Shown here: positions 1 to 9,699 of the stretch, one piece after another
Position numbering within the stretch: the first letter of the stretch is position 1
Layout: the number at the start of each line of letters is the position of its first letter
NCBI GenBank assembly: GCA_944376065.1
Contig: CALWBL010000002.1
Location: forward strand, 1 to 64,000
Length of the DNA: 64,000 nt
Direction: 5' to 3'
Source of the DNA: an uncultured Butyricicoccus sp.
Lineage (GTDB): Bacteria; Bacillota; Clostridia; Oscillospirales; Butyricicoccaceae
Program-made: the position numbers and the translations under genes
Notes under the pieces: generated by a model
Told to the model about the DNA's origin: nothing
The model's input: the letters and a program-made list of their open reading frames with translations, nothing else
Databases searched by the model: none

Positions 1-76
1 GGCGACCCAGATGGGGCTCGAACCCACGACCTCTAGCGTGACAGGCTAGCGCTCTAACCGACTGAGCTACTGGGCC
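1..76 (-). tRNA. tRNA-Asp (GTC), 3' A outside window
   Basis: On the minus strand this folds as a full cloverleaf: a 7-bp acceptor stem with one G-U pair, a D arm containing AGCTCAGTCGG, an anticodon stem CTAGC/GCTAG around loop CTGTCAC (anticodon GTC, aspartate), and a T arm with GGTTCGAGCCCC. The discriminator G and CC are encoded; the final A would lie just left of the window. Confidence 0.96.
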
Positions 77-95
77 ATTTGCAAAGTGCTTATTT

Positions 96-124
96 ATAAT
101 ACTCTATAAAACGATATTTGTCAA
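96..124 (-). promoter_or_regulatory. Promoter of tRNA-Asp
   Basis: Minus-strand TTGACA (119-124) is followed after exactly 17 bp by TATTAT (96-101), about 20 bp before the mature tRNA 5' end. This is a near-consensus vegetative sigma-A promoter. Confidence 0.8.
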
Positions 125-270
125 CACTATTTTCAAATTTTTTTATTTTTCTTATTTTGTGTTCTTAGATAATATGTTTTTACTTTTTATTTGCTTTTAA
201 ATATTATTATAACAGCGTATAATATAGTGTATTAAAATATTAGTCTAATTAACGAAAGGAGGCTATTTTT

Positions 271-2379
271 ATGAACACAAATAGAATACTAAAGCTGCTG
301 AAAAATCCGCTTAGAATTGATGAACTTAAAAGATTTTTCCCTGAAACAAGCAAAAGGGAGCTTCTTGCAGCCCTTGATGAACTTGTTTCAAGCGGTCAAA
401 TAGTAAAAAACAAAAAGAATCGTTATGCTATATCATCACATTTTGGTTGCATATCGGGCAAATTTCTTTCAACTTCAAGAGATTTTTCATTTGTTGAGCA
501 AGATAACAAAACTAATGAAAAAGATATATATATCCCTGCTGGAGCATCTGGAGGTGCGTGGCATGGCGATTATGTTTTGGTAAAACTTACTCGTCAACGC
601 ACATTTAGAGGAAGAACGCGCGGACAAGAAGGCGAGGTTATAAAAGTTTTAAAGCGTGCTGCCACTGAAATTACAGGCAGCATAAGAAAACAGGGAAAAT
701 CATTTATACTTGTGCCTGATTCTCATAAATATCCTACTATGCTTGTACCAAAAGCTCATATTTCAACCGCTAAAGTTGGAGATAGAGTTGCAGCAAAGAT
801 AATGTTTTATGGTGAAAGACGGGTTTTGCCACAAGCAAGTGTAACAAAGGTCTTTGGAAAAAATGGAGATATGCAAGCCTCTATCGCTGCAATTTTACAT
901 GAAAACGGAATAACTATTCCATTTTCTGACGAAGTTTTATCTGAAGCAAAGAGCTTTGGTGATAAAATACCACCTGATTCAATAAATGGCAGAAAAGACC
1001 TTCGAGATGAGCTTATCTTCACCATAGATGGTGATGATGCACAGGATTTTGATGACGCTGTATCTCTTGAAAAGCTAGAAAACGGAAATTTACTTTTAGG
1101 CGTTCATATTGCAGATGTATCTCATTATGTAACAACTGGCAGCCCGCTTGACCATGAAGCATTTTATAGAGGAACATCTGTCTACTATCCAGGTCATGTA
1201 GTTCCAATGTTGCCCTTTGAATTATCTGCTGGACTTTGTTCGCTTAGACCAGATGAGGATAGACTGGCATTTTCTGTTTTTATGGAGCTTGAGCCAAATG
1301 GCAGAAAGATAAAATCGAATTTTTATAAATCGGTCATTCGCTCTAAAGCCCGAATGACATATCATAATGTAAATTTAATTTTAAACAATGATAAAGAGAT
1401 GTGTGAAAAATATGCCTTTCTTGTAGATAAGGCAAAAGATATGGCAGCCTTAGCTGATACACTTCATAAAAGACGTCTTGCAAGGGGAGCATTGGAGCTT
1501 GATATTCCAGAACCAGAAATTTTGACCGATGGAAAAGGTGAACCTGTTAGCCTGTCTTATCGTGAAAGAGAGCAAGCTGAACGAATGATTGAGGAGTTTA
1601 TGCTCATTGCAAATGAATCTGTCGCAGAGTTTATGGAGCATAATAATTACCCTAGTGTTTACCGTGTTCATGAAAATCCGGACCCGCAAAAACTTAGAGT
1701 ATTTGCCCAGTTTGCCCGTCCATTCGGTCACAAAATCGATGCATCAAAGCCAAATGACACCCATCAGTTTCAGCTTGTGCTTGATGCAGTCAAAAATGAC
1801 CCTAAACAAAAAGCACTTCCCACTTTGCTTTTGCGTTCGCTTGCCCGTGCAAGATACTGTGAGGAAAATTTAGGTCATTATGGCTTACAGGCTAAATATT
1901 ATCTGCATTTCACCTCGCCTATTAGACGTTATCCAGATTTAATTACACACAGAATGCTCACAAGAGCGCTTGAAAACGATACTTTCACAGCAAATGATAT
2001 TATGTCAGTAGAAAATGCAGCCTCACAATCGACCACAAGGGAGCTTGCAGCAGATAGCGCTGAAAGGACTATTGATAGACTTTATATTGCAGCCTATATG
2101 GAGCAGTTTCTTGGCGAAGTCTTTGATGCCGAAGTTTCTGGTGTTCAAGCATTTGGCGTGTTTGTAACGCTTGCAAACAGTGCAGAAGGGCTTGTAAGGG
2201 TTGAGTCTCTTCCAGGCTACTATGAATATGACGAGGAAAAAATGCAGCTTTTGGGCAAAAACGGCGTTAAACTAACAATAGGTACACCTATAAAAGTACG
2301 TTTGATAAGAGCTGACCGCCTTTCAGGACAAATAGATTTTACACCCGCATTAGAACAGGAGAAACCATGCCAGCACTAA
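271..2379 (+). CDS. rnr: Ribonuclease R
   Basis: 3'-5' exoribonuclease of the RNB/RNase II family that degrades structured RNA and takes part in RNA and tmRNA-linked quality control. At 702 aa it has the usual RNase R length. An N-terminal winged-helix region (about 10-70) is followed by OB/cold-shock domains, then the RNB catalytic core with metal-binding motif TIDGDDAQDFDDA near residue 251 and HFTSPIRRYPDL near 545, and a C-terminal S1 domain (about 615-695, GVQAFGVFV). The start has a strong Shine-Dalgarno, AAAGGAGG, 8-9 nt upstream. In many Firmicutes rnr lies beside secG and smpB; here secG is 36 kb away. The end overlaps the next gene by 13 bp. Confidence 0.95.
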   Translation: MNTNRILKLLKNPLRIDELKRFFPETSKRELLAALDELVSSGQIVKNKKNRYAISSHFGCISGKFLSTSRDFSFVEQDNKTNEKDIYIPAGASGGAWHGDYVLVKLTRQRTFRGRTRGQEGEVIKVLKRAATEITGSIRKQGKSFILVPDSHKYPTMLVPKAHISTAKVGDRVAAKIMFYGERRVLPQASVTKVFGKNGDMQASIAAILHENGITIPFSDEVLSEAKSFGDKIPPDSINGRKDLRDELIFTIDGDDAQDFDDAVSLEKLENGNLLLGVHIADVSHYVTTGSPLDHEAFYRGTSVYYPGHVVPMLPFELSAGLCSLRPDEDRLAFSVFMELEPNGRKIKSNFYKSVIRSKARMTYHNVNLILNNDKEMCEKYAFLVDKAKDMAALADTLHKRRLARGALELDIPEPEILTDGKGEPVSLSYREREQAERMIEEFMLIANESVAEFMEHNNYPSVYRVHENPDPQKLRVFAQFARPFGHKIDASKPNDTHQFQLVLDAVKNDPKQKALPTLLLRSLARARYCEENLGHYGLQAKYYLHFTSPIRRYPDLITHRMLTRALENDTFTANDIMSVENAASQSTTRELAADSAERTIDRLYIAAYMEQFLGEVFDAEVSGVQAFGVFVTLANSAEGLVRVESLPGYYEYDEEKMQLLGKNGVKLTIGTPIKVRLIRADRLSGQIDFTPALEQEKPCQH

Positions 2380-3212
2380 TTTTAGAGGGCGGAACAATGC
2401 GCCCTATATTCACCTGCGGTGTACTTGATGCACTGCTTGACAACGATATAATGTTTGATTATGTATCCGGCGTATCAGCGGGAATAACATATGCATTTTC
2501 CTATTTATCAAAGCAACGAGGACGAAATTTAGGCATTTTTCTTAAATATCGTAATGATAAGCGTTATTTATCTCTGCAAAACTATAAAACATGTAAATCT
2601 ATGTTTGGTCTTGATTTTGTATTTGATGAAGTTCCAAACAAACTTTCACCCTTTGATTGGGAAACATTTAGAAAATATAATGGCAAAGTTTTTGTAGGTG
2701 TTACAAATGCAAAAACCGGTCAAATAGAATATTTAGATGGAAAAAACATTGATAAAAACTATACAATGCTTAGAGCCACATGTGCAATTCCATATTATTT
2801 CCCAGGCATTGAACTTAACGGCAACACATACTATGATGGTGGTCTTGCCGATTCAATCCCAATTAAAAAATCACTTCAGGACGGTAACCAAAAACACCTT
2901 ATAATACTCACCCGCCCAGATGGATATTTTAAGAAAACCTCTTTGACTACCCATGCAGCAGCAAAAAGAATAAGCAGAAAATATCCTAATTTAGCAAAAA
3001 CAATGTTAAATAGGTCTAAGATGTACAACGAAACGACTGCACTTTGCAAGGAGCTAAAAAAGCGAAAACCAAATGACACTGTTATTTTACAGCCGCCTCA
3101 CAAGCTAAAATCTTTTGAATCTGACCTTTCAGTCTTGAAAGATAGCTATGACCTTGGCTATAAAATGGCAATAGACAATCTTTACGCTATAAAGTCATTA
3201 TTCAAAGATTAA
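2367..3212 (+). CDS. Patatin-like phospholipase family protein
   Basis: Predicted cytoplasmic or membrane-associated lipid acyl hydrolase of the patatin/RssA-like family. It has all three family hallmarks: a glycine-rich oxyanion segment near the N terminus (EGGTMR, residues 7-12), the nucleophile elbow G-V-S-A-G with Ser37, and the second dyad residue in YYDGG near residue 157. The 281-aa length fits the short bacterial patatins. The gene overlaps rnr by 13 bp, so the two are probably cotranscribed and translationally coupled. No signal peptide is visible. The substrate cannot be told from the sequence. Confidence 0.85.
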   Translation: MPALILEGGTMRPIFTCGVLDALLDNDIMFDYVSGVSAGITYAFSYLSKQRGRNLGIFLKYRNDKRYLSLQNYKTCKSMFGLDFVFDEVPNKLSPFDWETFRKYNGKVFVGVTNAKTGQIEYLDGKNIDKNYTMLRATCAIPYYFPGIELNGNTYYDGGLADSIPIKKSLQDGNQKHLIILTRPDGYFKKTSLTTHAAAKRISRKYPNLAKTMLNRSKMYNETTALCKELKKRKPNDTVILQPPHKLKSFESDLSVLKDSYDLGYKMAIDNLYAIKSLFKD

Positions 3213-3220
3213 CCCTTTTA

Positions 3221-3248
3221 AACTCTCTGATAAATCAGAGAGTTTTTT
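3221..3248 (+). terminator. Terminator of rnr-patatin operon
   Basis: Perfect inverted repeat AACTCTCTGA-TAAA-TCAGAGAGTT followed by a T run, 9 bp after the patatin stop codon. Confidence 0.85.
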
Positions 3249-3303
3249 CTGTCATAAAAAGCCATATTTTGTATTTATAGTTTGTAAAATGATTGTCATA
3301 TTA

Positions 3304-3332
3304 TTGACACAAATATCATAGCATTTTATAAT
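3304..3332 (+). promoter_or_regulatory. Consensus promoter of the RND efflux operon
   Basis: TTGACA (3304-3309), a 17-bp spacer and TATAAT (3327-3332) match the vegetative consensus at all 12 positions with ideal spacing. The predicted transcription start near 3339-3340 is immediately upstream of the 16-bp palindromic operator. Confidence 0.88.
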
Positions 3333-3345
3333 AAGATAATAATCT

Positions 3346-3361
3346 GACCGACCGGTCGGTC
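3346..3361 (+). promoter_or_regulatory. Palindromic operator, likely TetR-type
   Basis: GACCGACCGGTCGGTC is a perfect 16-bp palindrome, GC-rich in an AT-rich leader and made of repeated GACC/GGTC units. It sits 14 bp after the -10 box, where a bound repressor would block initiation or early elongation. The operon it precedes ends with a TetR-family gene (9062-9631), the obvious candidate ligand. Binding is inferred. Confidence 0.78.
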
Positions 3362-3404
3362 GGAAAACTTAACTAAATGTTTATATCTGTTACTGGAGGG
3401 CTCT

Positions 3405-4730
3405 ATGAGTATAAAAAACATATCCGCTATTTTTTTAGCTGGTATATTTCTTTCTGGCTCATCTGCTGTTGCACTAACACCGCAGATGACAAATGCACTT
3501 ATTTTAAGCACAGGTCTTTCATCGCTAAAAACAAATCTTAATAATGCTAATGTTTCCCTGTCTGATAGTGATACATCAGATATTTCTTTTGGCTCTATTG
3601 AAAGTTTAGTGCGTAAAAATAACCAAAGCATAAAAGGCTTTGAAAAAACACTTGACAGCATAAATTCAACAAATGTTAAGTCTCAATTTGAAGTTCAAAT
3701 GCTTTCATATTACCAACAAAACTCAATGTTATACGAGCAGGCAGCGGGTTATCAGCAATCTGCCGATGAACTTTATGAGGCGGCTGAGTCTACCCAAGAT
3801 ACAGCAACCAAAACAGCATTAGAGGCTCAAGCAAATGCAATGGCTTTGCTTGCAGAGCAGGCTCGGGCAAGCATTGCCATGAATGATGGCATTATATCCG
3901 GCTTAGAGGAATCTCAGGAAGATGCCGAGAACCAACTGAAAGACACATATGCCTCAACAAAACACCAACTTGATAATGCAGCCGACCAAATTGTTGTTGG
4001 TGCTCAAACACAGTACATAACCTTGATAACACTTCAAAACAGCATAGATACACTAAACCGGTCTATTGCTGCCATTGACCGCTCTATTGTTGTCATGCAA
4101 ACACAGCTTGAAATCGGCATGGCATCAGAGCTTGATTTAAAAACCTTACAAAACCAGCGGCAAACCGCACAAAGCAGTCTTGAGAGTTTAATTTCACAGC
4201 AAAAGAACCTTCAAGCAAGCCTTTCACTTACACTTGGCAATGAAGTCGGAACAAGTGTTAATGCAGAATCTCTGCCTTACATAAGCAAATCTGAGATTAA
4301 CAAAATAGATTATAAGCAAGACCTTGAAAAAGCTATGGATAACAGCTATGCGATATGGCAAAAAGCCGATGCTGCCAGAAAAGCGTCAAATGAATATATG
4401 GATAATTTATATACAACGGCTGATGCATATGAGGCTGCAAAAATAGACCTTGAAGCAACCAAAGAGCAGACAGAAAATAGTTTTAAAACTCTTTATGAAA
4501 GCGTTTTGGAAAAGCAGCGTTTGCTTGAGCAAGCGGAGGAAAATCTAACATTTGCTGAGGTAAACTTTGAAATAGCAGAAGTTAAATTAAATCAAGGCAT
4601 TATTTCACAGCTTCAGTATGAAAATGAAAAAGACACTCTTGAGAGTGCAAAGGACGCTATAAAAACCGCAGAAACAGAGCTTTTTACCGCTTATAATACA
4701 TATCAGTGGGGTATTAGAGGCGTAATTTAA
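3405..4730 (+). CDS. TolC-like (OEP family) efflux protein, first gene of RND operon
   Basis: A 441-aa secreted, strongly helical protein with an N-terminal signal peptide (about 1-23, ending SSAVA-L). Long alanine-, glutamine- and glutamate-rich coiled-coil stretches resemble the outer-membrane-factor family, and residues about 390-430 show the typical pattern (VNFEIAEVKLNQGIISQLQYE). In Gram-negatives TolC spans the outer membrane; this genome otherwise looks monoderm, so here the protein presumably works as a cell-wall-side or extracytoplasmic partner of the pump. It is followed after 17 bp by the adaptor gene. The start has GGAGGG 6-7 nt upstream. Family assignment is good; the mechanism in this host is unknown. 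Confidence 0.78.
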   Translation: MSIKNISAIFLAGIFLSGSSAVALTPQMTNALILSTGLSSLKTNLNNANVSLSDSDTSDISFGSIESLVRKNNQSIKGFEKTLDSINSTNVKSQFEVQMLSYYQQNSMLYEQAAGYQQSADELYEAAESTQDTATKTALEAQANAMALLAEQARASIAMNDGIISGLEESQEDAENQLKDTYASTKHQLDNAADQIVVGAQTQYITLITLQNSIDTLNRSIAAIDRSIVVMQTQLEIGMASELDLKTLQNQRQTAQSSLESLISQQKNLQASLSLTLGNEVGTSVNAESLPYISKSEINKIDYKQDLEKAMDNSYAIWQKADAARKASNEYMDNLYTTADAYEAAKIDLEATKEQTENSFKTLYESVLEKQRLLEQAEENLTFAEVNFEIAEVKLNQGIISQLQYENEKDTLESAKDAIKTAETELFTAYNTYQWGIRGVI

Positions 4731-4747
4731 TAGGAGGATATTGAAAA

Positions 4748-5953
4748 ATGATAAAACCTAAAAGACTGCTTGCACTTTTTTTGCTGTGTTCATTTATGCT
4801 AAGTGCTTGCTCAAATGCTAACCCAGAACAAAACGACACTGAAGGTGAAACATCAACCGCCGTGGAAGTTCAAACTGTTGCAGGCGGAGAAATGTCATCT
4901 GCTAACACAATAGCTGGGCAAGTTGCCCCCGTTGAAACTGTACAGATTTTCCCAATGCTTGCCGGAAAAATAACCAGTTTAAATGTTAACGATGGTGATA
5001 TCGTAACACAAGGACAAGTGCTTTTTACTGTTGACACATCTACTGTAACATCAACTCTTGGAGCTTTGCAGCAAAGTTATAATGCTACCAAAGCTGCAAC
5101 CGACCAAGCTATAAACACTGCATCTATAGGGGTTCAAAATGCAGAGCTTGCAATAACTCAAGCACAAACCGCACTTGATAATGTAAACGCGTTATTTGCT
5201 GTTGGTGCAGCATCCAGCCAGCAGGTTACACAGGCTGAACAGGGTTTGCAGCAAGCGCAATCTGCACTTTTGCAGGCTCAAACAGGCGTTGAACAGGCTA
5301 AAGCCTCACAACAAGCCTCCCTTGCACAAATACAAGCATCAATCGACCAAATAAACGCACAGGTGGCACTCGGAACTGTTACCTCTCCTGTAAGCGGTAA
5401 AATTTCCAATCTTAGCGTTACAGTTGGCGGTGTGGCGTCACAAGCCTCCCCTGCTATGATGATTGCAGTCAATAACGAACTGATGCTGTCTGTTTTTGCA
5501 AGTGAAAATGTACGAAATGGTGTAGCGGTTGGTGATATAGCAGATGTAACTATTAGCTCAGTATCAGCAGACCCTATGAAATGTACAGTCAGAACAATTT
5601 CTGAAACAGCAGATATGCAAACAAATCTTTATGAAATTACACTCTATTTGCCTGCAGACTTAAATGTCCCTGTTGGAGCATTTGCAAATGTAACTCTTTA
5701 TACGGATAAAAAAGAAAGTACAATTCAAATTCCAACCGAGTGTATTTTAACCGATGGTGAAGAAAAATATGTATTTACTGTTAGTGATAATAAGGCGACA
5801 AAAGTTTTAATAAGCACAGGACTTGTAGGTGATGGTGTAACCGAAATCACCGCAGGGCTTGCCGGCGGAGAAACACTTGTAACCAAGGGACAAAGTTATC
5901 TTTTTGATGGTGCAGATGTACGCATTGTAGATGGAAAGGACAGTGCCGAATGA
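4748..5953 (+). CDS. RND efflux periplasmic adaptor-like lipoprotein (membrane fusion protein)
   Basis: HlyD/AcrA-type adaptor that links an RND permease with its outer partner. The N terminus is a lipoprotein signal with lipobox LSAC (Cys21), so the protein should be anchored to the outer face of the membrane. A biotinyl-lipoyl half-motif (about 65-95, GKITSLNVNDGDIVTQGQ) precedes an alanine/glutamine-rich helical hairpin (about 100-205). The second lipoyl half (TSPVSGKISNLSV) and beta-barrel domains follow. Length (401 aa) is typical. AGGAGG lies 9 nt before the ATG. The stop overlaps the start of the permease gene by 4 bp (ATGA), which indicates coupling. Confidence 0.9.
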   Translation: MIKPKRLLALFLLCSFMLSACSNANPEQNDTEGETSTAVEVQTVAGGEMSSANTIAGQVAPVETVQIFPMLAGKITSLNVNDGDIVTQGQVLFTVDTSTVTSTLGALQQSYNATKAATDQAINTASIGVQNAELAITQAQTALDNVNALFAVGAASSQQVTQAEQGLQQAQSALLQAQTGVEQAKASQQASLAQIQASIDQINAQVALGTVTSPVSGKISNLSVTVGGVASQASPAMMIAVNNELMLSVFASENVRNGVAVGDIADVTISSVSADPMKCTVRTISETADMQTNLYEITLYLPADLNVPVGAFANVTLYTDKKESTIQIPTECILTDGEEKYVFTVSDNKATKVLISTGLVGDGVTEITAGLAGGETLVTKGQSYLFDGADVRIVDGKDSAE

Positions 5954-8900
5954 AATTTGCAGAATTTTGTATAAAGCACCGCGTTACAACTATTATGGCA
6001 TATGTCATGATAGTGATTTTTGGTCTTTTAGGTTTTTCCTCTCTACCACTTGCACTTATGCCTAATATTGAACTGCCAATGGCGGTTATTATGACCACAT
6101 ATGCAGGAGCAGGTCCAGAAGAAATAGAAAACTTAATTACAAAACCTATTGAATCAGCTTGTGCAAGCGTTGCTGGTATGGACACATTGCAATCGCAATC
6201 AAACGAAAATGTCAGTACCGTTATGGTTACATTTGCCGATGGAACAAACATGGATGAAGCACTTGTTGATGTAAGAGATAAAATTGCCCAAGCCAGTGCA
6301 ATGCTTCCAGAGGATGCATCAAGTCCAATGGTTATGAAAATGGATATAAACTCTATGCCTGTTGTTCAAATAGGGCTTAGAGGTGCAGACCTTGCACAGC
6401 TCCAACAAATTGCAGAAGATGACTTATCTCCAAGCCTTGAAAGAATAGACGGTGTAGCATCTATAACAATATCAGGCGGATATGATAACGAAGTAGCAAT
6501 TTACACTTATGCGGATAAAATGAATGGCTATGGTCTTAGCATATCGTATATTTCACAAATGCTTGCCGCAGAAAATATAGCAATTCCAGCGGGTAATTTG
6601 CAAAATGGTTCACAAACCTTATCTGTTAGAACCACTGGTGAATTTGAATCGGTAAATGATATATCTAATGTACTTTTGCCACTTCCAACGGGTGGTTCTG
6701 TGCGTTTAGGTGATATAGCATATGTGTCTATGCAGCCAACCGAACAGGAGCAGATTTCAAAAATAGATGGTGAGCCTTGTGTAACAATAACTGTTCAGCA
6801 GCAATCAGATGTAAATACTGTGCAGGTTGCGGAAAGTGTAAAAAAACAGATTGAATCTTTTACTTCTGAAAATCCAACTTTAAAGACCACCATACTTATG
6901 GATCAATCAGACTATATAAATCTTTCAGTTGATTCGGTTGTTCAGAATATTTTGCTTGGTGTAGCTCTTGCAGCCATTGTGCTTTTTGTGTTCTTGCGTG
7001 ATTTGGGGGCAACCGCTGTCATCTCTATATCGATGCCAGTATGTATTATATCTGTATTCCTAGTTATGATAGTTACAGATATAACAGTTAATATGATGAG
7101 CCTTGGCGGTCTTGCAATGGGCGTAGGCATGATAGTAGACAACTCGATTGTAGTTTTGGAAAACATATTTAGATATCGCGCTGATGGATATAGCAGACTT
7201 GATTCATGTATACAAGGCACAGGCGAAGTTGCACTATCAATCTCAGCAGGTACGCTTACGACTGTTGCAGTATTTTTGCCAATTGGACTTTCAAGCGGCA
7301 TTGCAGGCATGATGTTTAGAGAGTTTTCAATTACAATTTCTGCATTATTGCTTGCATCACTTTTTATTGCGCTAACACTTGTTCCTCTTATGTGTTATAT
7401 GCTGCTTGACAGGAGTAAAGAAGAGCGCAGGCTAATCAATAAAAGCGGTGATATAACAGATAGACCTCTTATGCGTAAATATAAATCATTGCTTAATCTA
7501 TTTATCACACGCCGCAAAATCGGTGTTTTTGCATCCATTGCAATGGTTTTATTATTTAGTTTATCTATTGGTGTTGCTGGATTTGAAGTAATTCCAGAGG
7601 TTGATGAAGGTCAGATTTCCGTTTCAATCGATATGCCTGTTGGCTCTGAGCTGGAAGAAACATCAAGCATTTCTGATAGAGTTGCGGATATAGTGGTTAA
7701 AACAGTGCCAGAGCTTAAAACCTTATCGTACACCGCTGAAGATGGTGCAACTATGAGTATAGATATCGGTTCTAAATCAGAGCGCGACCGAGATGTTTGG
7801 CAAATAATAAATCAGCTTAGAGATGATTTATCCGATATAGCCGGCTGTGAAATCTCAATAACTTCATCTGGCTCAATGAGCATGTCTTCAATGAGCGGCG
7901 ACTCAATTTCCATAACTCTTCGTGGAGATGATTATGACCTTTTGACCGAAACCGGTGACAGACTTGTATCAGAATTATCAAAAATTCCAGATGCGACAAA
8001 TGTTTCCTCATCAGCTGGCGACCAGGTGCCGCAGGTAGAAGTTACATTAAAACCTACAAGTGCAGCACAGTATGGACTTACAACATCATCTATTGGTCAA
8101 GCGGTAAGAAGTGAACTTGCTGGTTCCACCGCGACACAGCTCAAGATTTCAGGCGATGAAATAAATGTCAGCGTTAAAGGTGATGCCAAATCCGCACAAA
8201 GTCTTGATGCACTTAAAGCTGTTGCAATACCTACACAAAGAGGTGCAACAGTACCGCTTAGTTTAGTGGCAGATGTAAATGTAGTGCTTGCACCACAAAA
8301 CATAGTTAGACAAAACCAAAGCCGAACAATTACAATAAGCGGTGACAGCCGCTCTGATGATATTATCGCAATAAACCAGAGTGTAAATGCAGTCCTTGCA
8401 GGTTTTGAACTGCCTGACGGTATAACCGTAGAATCAGGCGGCGAAATGGAGTCAATGACCGAATCATTTACAACACTTGGTAAAGCTCTTATTGTGGGAC
8501 TTGTGCTGATTTACTTTGTTCTTGCAAGCCAGTTTGAATCATTTATAATGCCTGTTATAGTCATGATGATTTTACCAGTAGGCTTAATGGGTTCGCTTGT
8601 CGGCTTGCCATTTACAGGGCAAAAAATCTCTATGATAGCCTTTATTGGTGTTATTATGCTTTCGGGTACAGTTGTAAACTCATCTATTGTTCTTGTTGAC
8701 TATATAAATACCCGTCGCGGCAGAGGAGAAAGCAAAAACGAGGCGATTTTAAATGCCTGTCCAAGACGTATAAGACCAGTGCTTATGACCACACTCACAA
8801 CCATCTTAGGTCTTGTACCAATGGCAGTTGGCACTGGTGAAAGTTCTGAGCTTATGATACCAATGGCTGTTGTAATGATAACTGGTATGATTATTTCAAC

Positions 8901-9069
8901 TATTGTTACGTTGTTCTTCACACCCGTTTATTACTCTCTAATTGACAGCATTTCTGAACGGTTTAAAAACCGCAAAAATAAAAATGATAAAAACCACAAG
9001 AACAATAAAGACAATGGCTTGCCTGCTTTTGCTGAAATAAAAAAAGATGAGGACTTGACAAGTGTCTGA
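5950..9069 (+). CDS. RND superfamily efflux permease (HAE1/AcrB-like)
   Basis: Proton-driven multidrug or lipid exporter of 1039 aa with the 12-TM duplicated RND layout: TM1 (about 12-32), a large extracytoplasmic loop, TM2-6, a second large loop (about 540-840) and TM7-12. The relay region of TM4 reads GMIVDNSIVVLEN, giving Asp-Asn where AcrB has Asp-Asp. In TM10 the AcrB lysine position is replaced in SGTVVNSSIVLVD. Both are seen in many HAE1 proteins outside Proteobacteria. The C terminus is rich in Lys, Asn and His. The gene is coupled to the adaptor (4-bp overlap) and overlaps the TetR gene by 8 bp. Substrate unknown. Confidence 0.93.
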   Translation: MKFAEFCIKHRVTTIMAYVMIVIFGLLGFSSLPLALMPNIELPMAVIMTTYAGAGPEEIENLITKPIESACASVAGMDTLQSQSNENVSTVMVTFADGTNMDEALVDVRDKIAQASAMLPEDASSPMVMKMDINSMPVVQIGLRGADLAQLQQIAEDDLSPSLERIDGVASITISGGYDNEVAIYTYADKMNGYGLSISYISQMLAAENIAIPAGNLQNGSQTLSVRTTGEFESVNDISNVLLPLPTGGSVRLGDIAYVSMQPTEQEQISKIDGEPCVTITVQQQSDVNTVQVAESVKKQIESFTSENPTLKTTILMDQSDYINLSVDSVVQNILLGVALAAIVLFVFLRDLGATAVISISMPVCIISVFLVMIVTDITVNMMSLGGLAMGVGMIVDNSIVVLENIFRYRADGYSRLDSCIQGTGEVALSISAGTLTTVAVFLPIGLSSGIAGMMFREFSITISALLLASLFIALTLVPLMCYMLLDRSKEERRLINKSGDITDRPLMRKYKSLLNLFITRRKIGVFASIAMVLLFSLSIGVAGFEVIPEVDEGQISVSIDMPVGSELEETSSISDRVADIVVKTVPELKTLSYTAEDGATMSIDIGSKSERDRDVWQIINQLRDDLSDIAGCEISITSSGSMSMSSMSGDSISITLRGDDYDLLTETGDRLVSELSKIPDATNVSSSAGDQVPQVEVTLKPTSAAQYGLTTSSIGQAVRSELAGSTATQLKISGDEINVSVKGDAKSAQSLDALKAVAIPTQRGATVPLSLVADVNVVLAPQNIVRQNQSRTITISGDSRSDDIIAINQSVNAVLAGFELPDGITVESGGEMESMTESFTTLGKALIVGLVLIYFVLASQFESFIMPVIVMMILPVGLMGSLVGLPFTGQKISMIAFIGVIMLSGTVVNSSIVLVDYINTRRGRGESKNEAILNACPRRIRPVLMTTLTTILGLVPMAVGTGESSELMIPMAVVMITGMIISTIVTLFFTPVYYSLIDSISERFKNRKNKNDKNHKNNKDNGLPAFAEIKKDEDLTSV

Positions 9070-9631
9070 AATGAGAGAAAATCGCCGCTCTGAAATTTTA
9101 AAAGCTGCTTGTATAGAATTTTCTGAAAACGGATATGAAAGTGCAAAAATGGAGCAAATAGCAAAGCGTGCGGGCATAGGCAAATCCACCGTATATGAAT
9201 ATTTTTCTTCCAAAAACGAGCTTTTAATTGCGTCATGTGAGTGGGGTTTTGGCAATATATTGTCTTATGTAACCGTTTTAATGCAAGAAGATATGTCATT
9301 TTGCGAAAAAGTTGCAACCTATATAAAATATGCTTGTAATATTTTAAACTCCATAGGCAATGGTATGATTATTTTGTATGGTAAAAGCGATCCTGCACAA
9401 ATAGTCCGCAGCAGTGTCCATCAGTTTCATAGTAAACTTGTGAATATAATTGAAAAAGCAGCGGAAACCGCCAAAGAAAACGGTGAAATTAGAGATGATA
9501 TATCTACTAGAAGCATAGCAAATATTATAGCATTTATGCCTTCTCCGGTTGTCTGCCAAGAGCTTGAAAAAGGTCATAATAATTTGCTTGATGATATGAT
9601 TTCTATACTTATACATGGATTTGCAAAATAA
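9062..9631 (+). CDS. TetR/AcrR-family transcriptional regulator of the RND operon
   Basis: 189 aa with an N-terminal TetR helix-turn-helix (about 10-56; MEQIAKRAGIGKSTVYEYF is the signature) and an all-helical ligand-binding C-terminal half without a recognised subfamily. The listed start is a GTG overlapping the permease end by 8 bp; an ATG three codons later (9071) is an alternative. As the last gene of the efflux operon it most likely represses the operon through the 16-bp palindrome at 3346, giving ligand-induced autoregulation. That link is inferred from position and operator symmetry. Confidence 0.9.
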   Translation: MSEMRENRRSEILKAACIEFSENGYESAKMEQIAKRAGIGKSTVYEYFSSKNELLIASCEWGFGNILSYVTVLMQEDMSFCEKVATYIKYACNILNSIGNGMIILYGKSDPAQIVRSSVHQFHSKLVNIIEKAAETAKENGEIRDDISTRSIANIIAFMPSPVVCQELEKGHNNLLDDMISILIHGFAK

Positions 9632-9699
9632 GTGTTTGACAAATCGGAAGTTTGTCTTTACAGTATAATTATATTTTAAAAATAGTGAGGTAGATAATA

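Noticed and set aside
3405..4730. TolC-like gene as proof of a diderm organism
   Set aside because: TolC-like proteins with RND pumps also occur in monoderm Clostridia, and the origin layout and lipoprotein pattern fit Clostridia; nothing else in the window indicates an outer membrane.
9636..9669. TTGACA and TATAAT before the thioesterase gene
   Set aside because: Hexamers are good but the 22-bp spacing is too long for a normal promoter.
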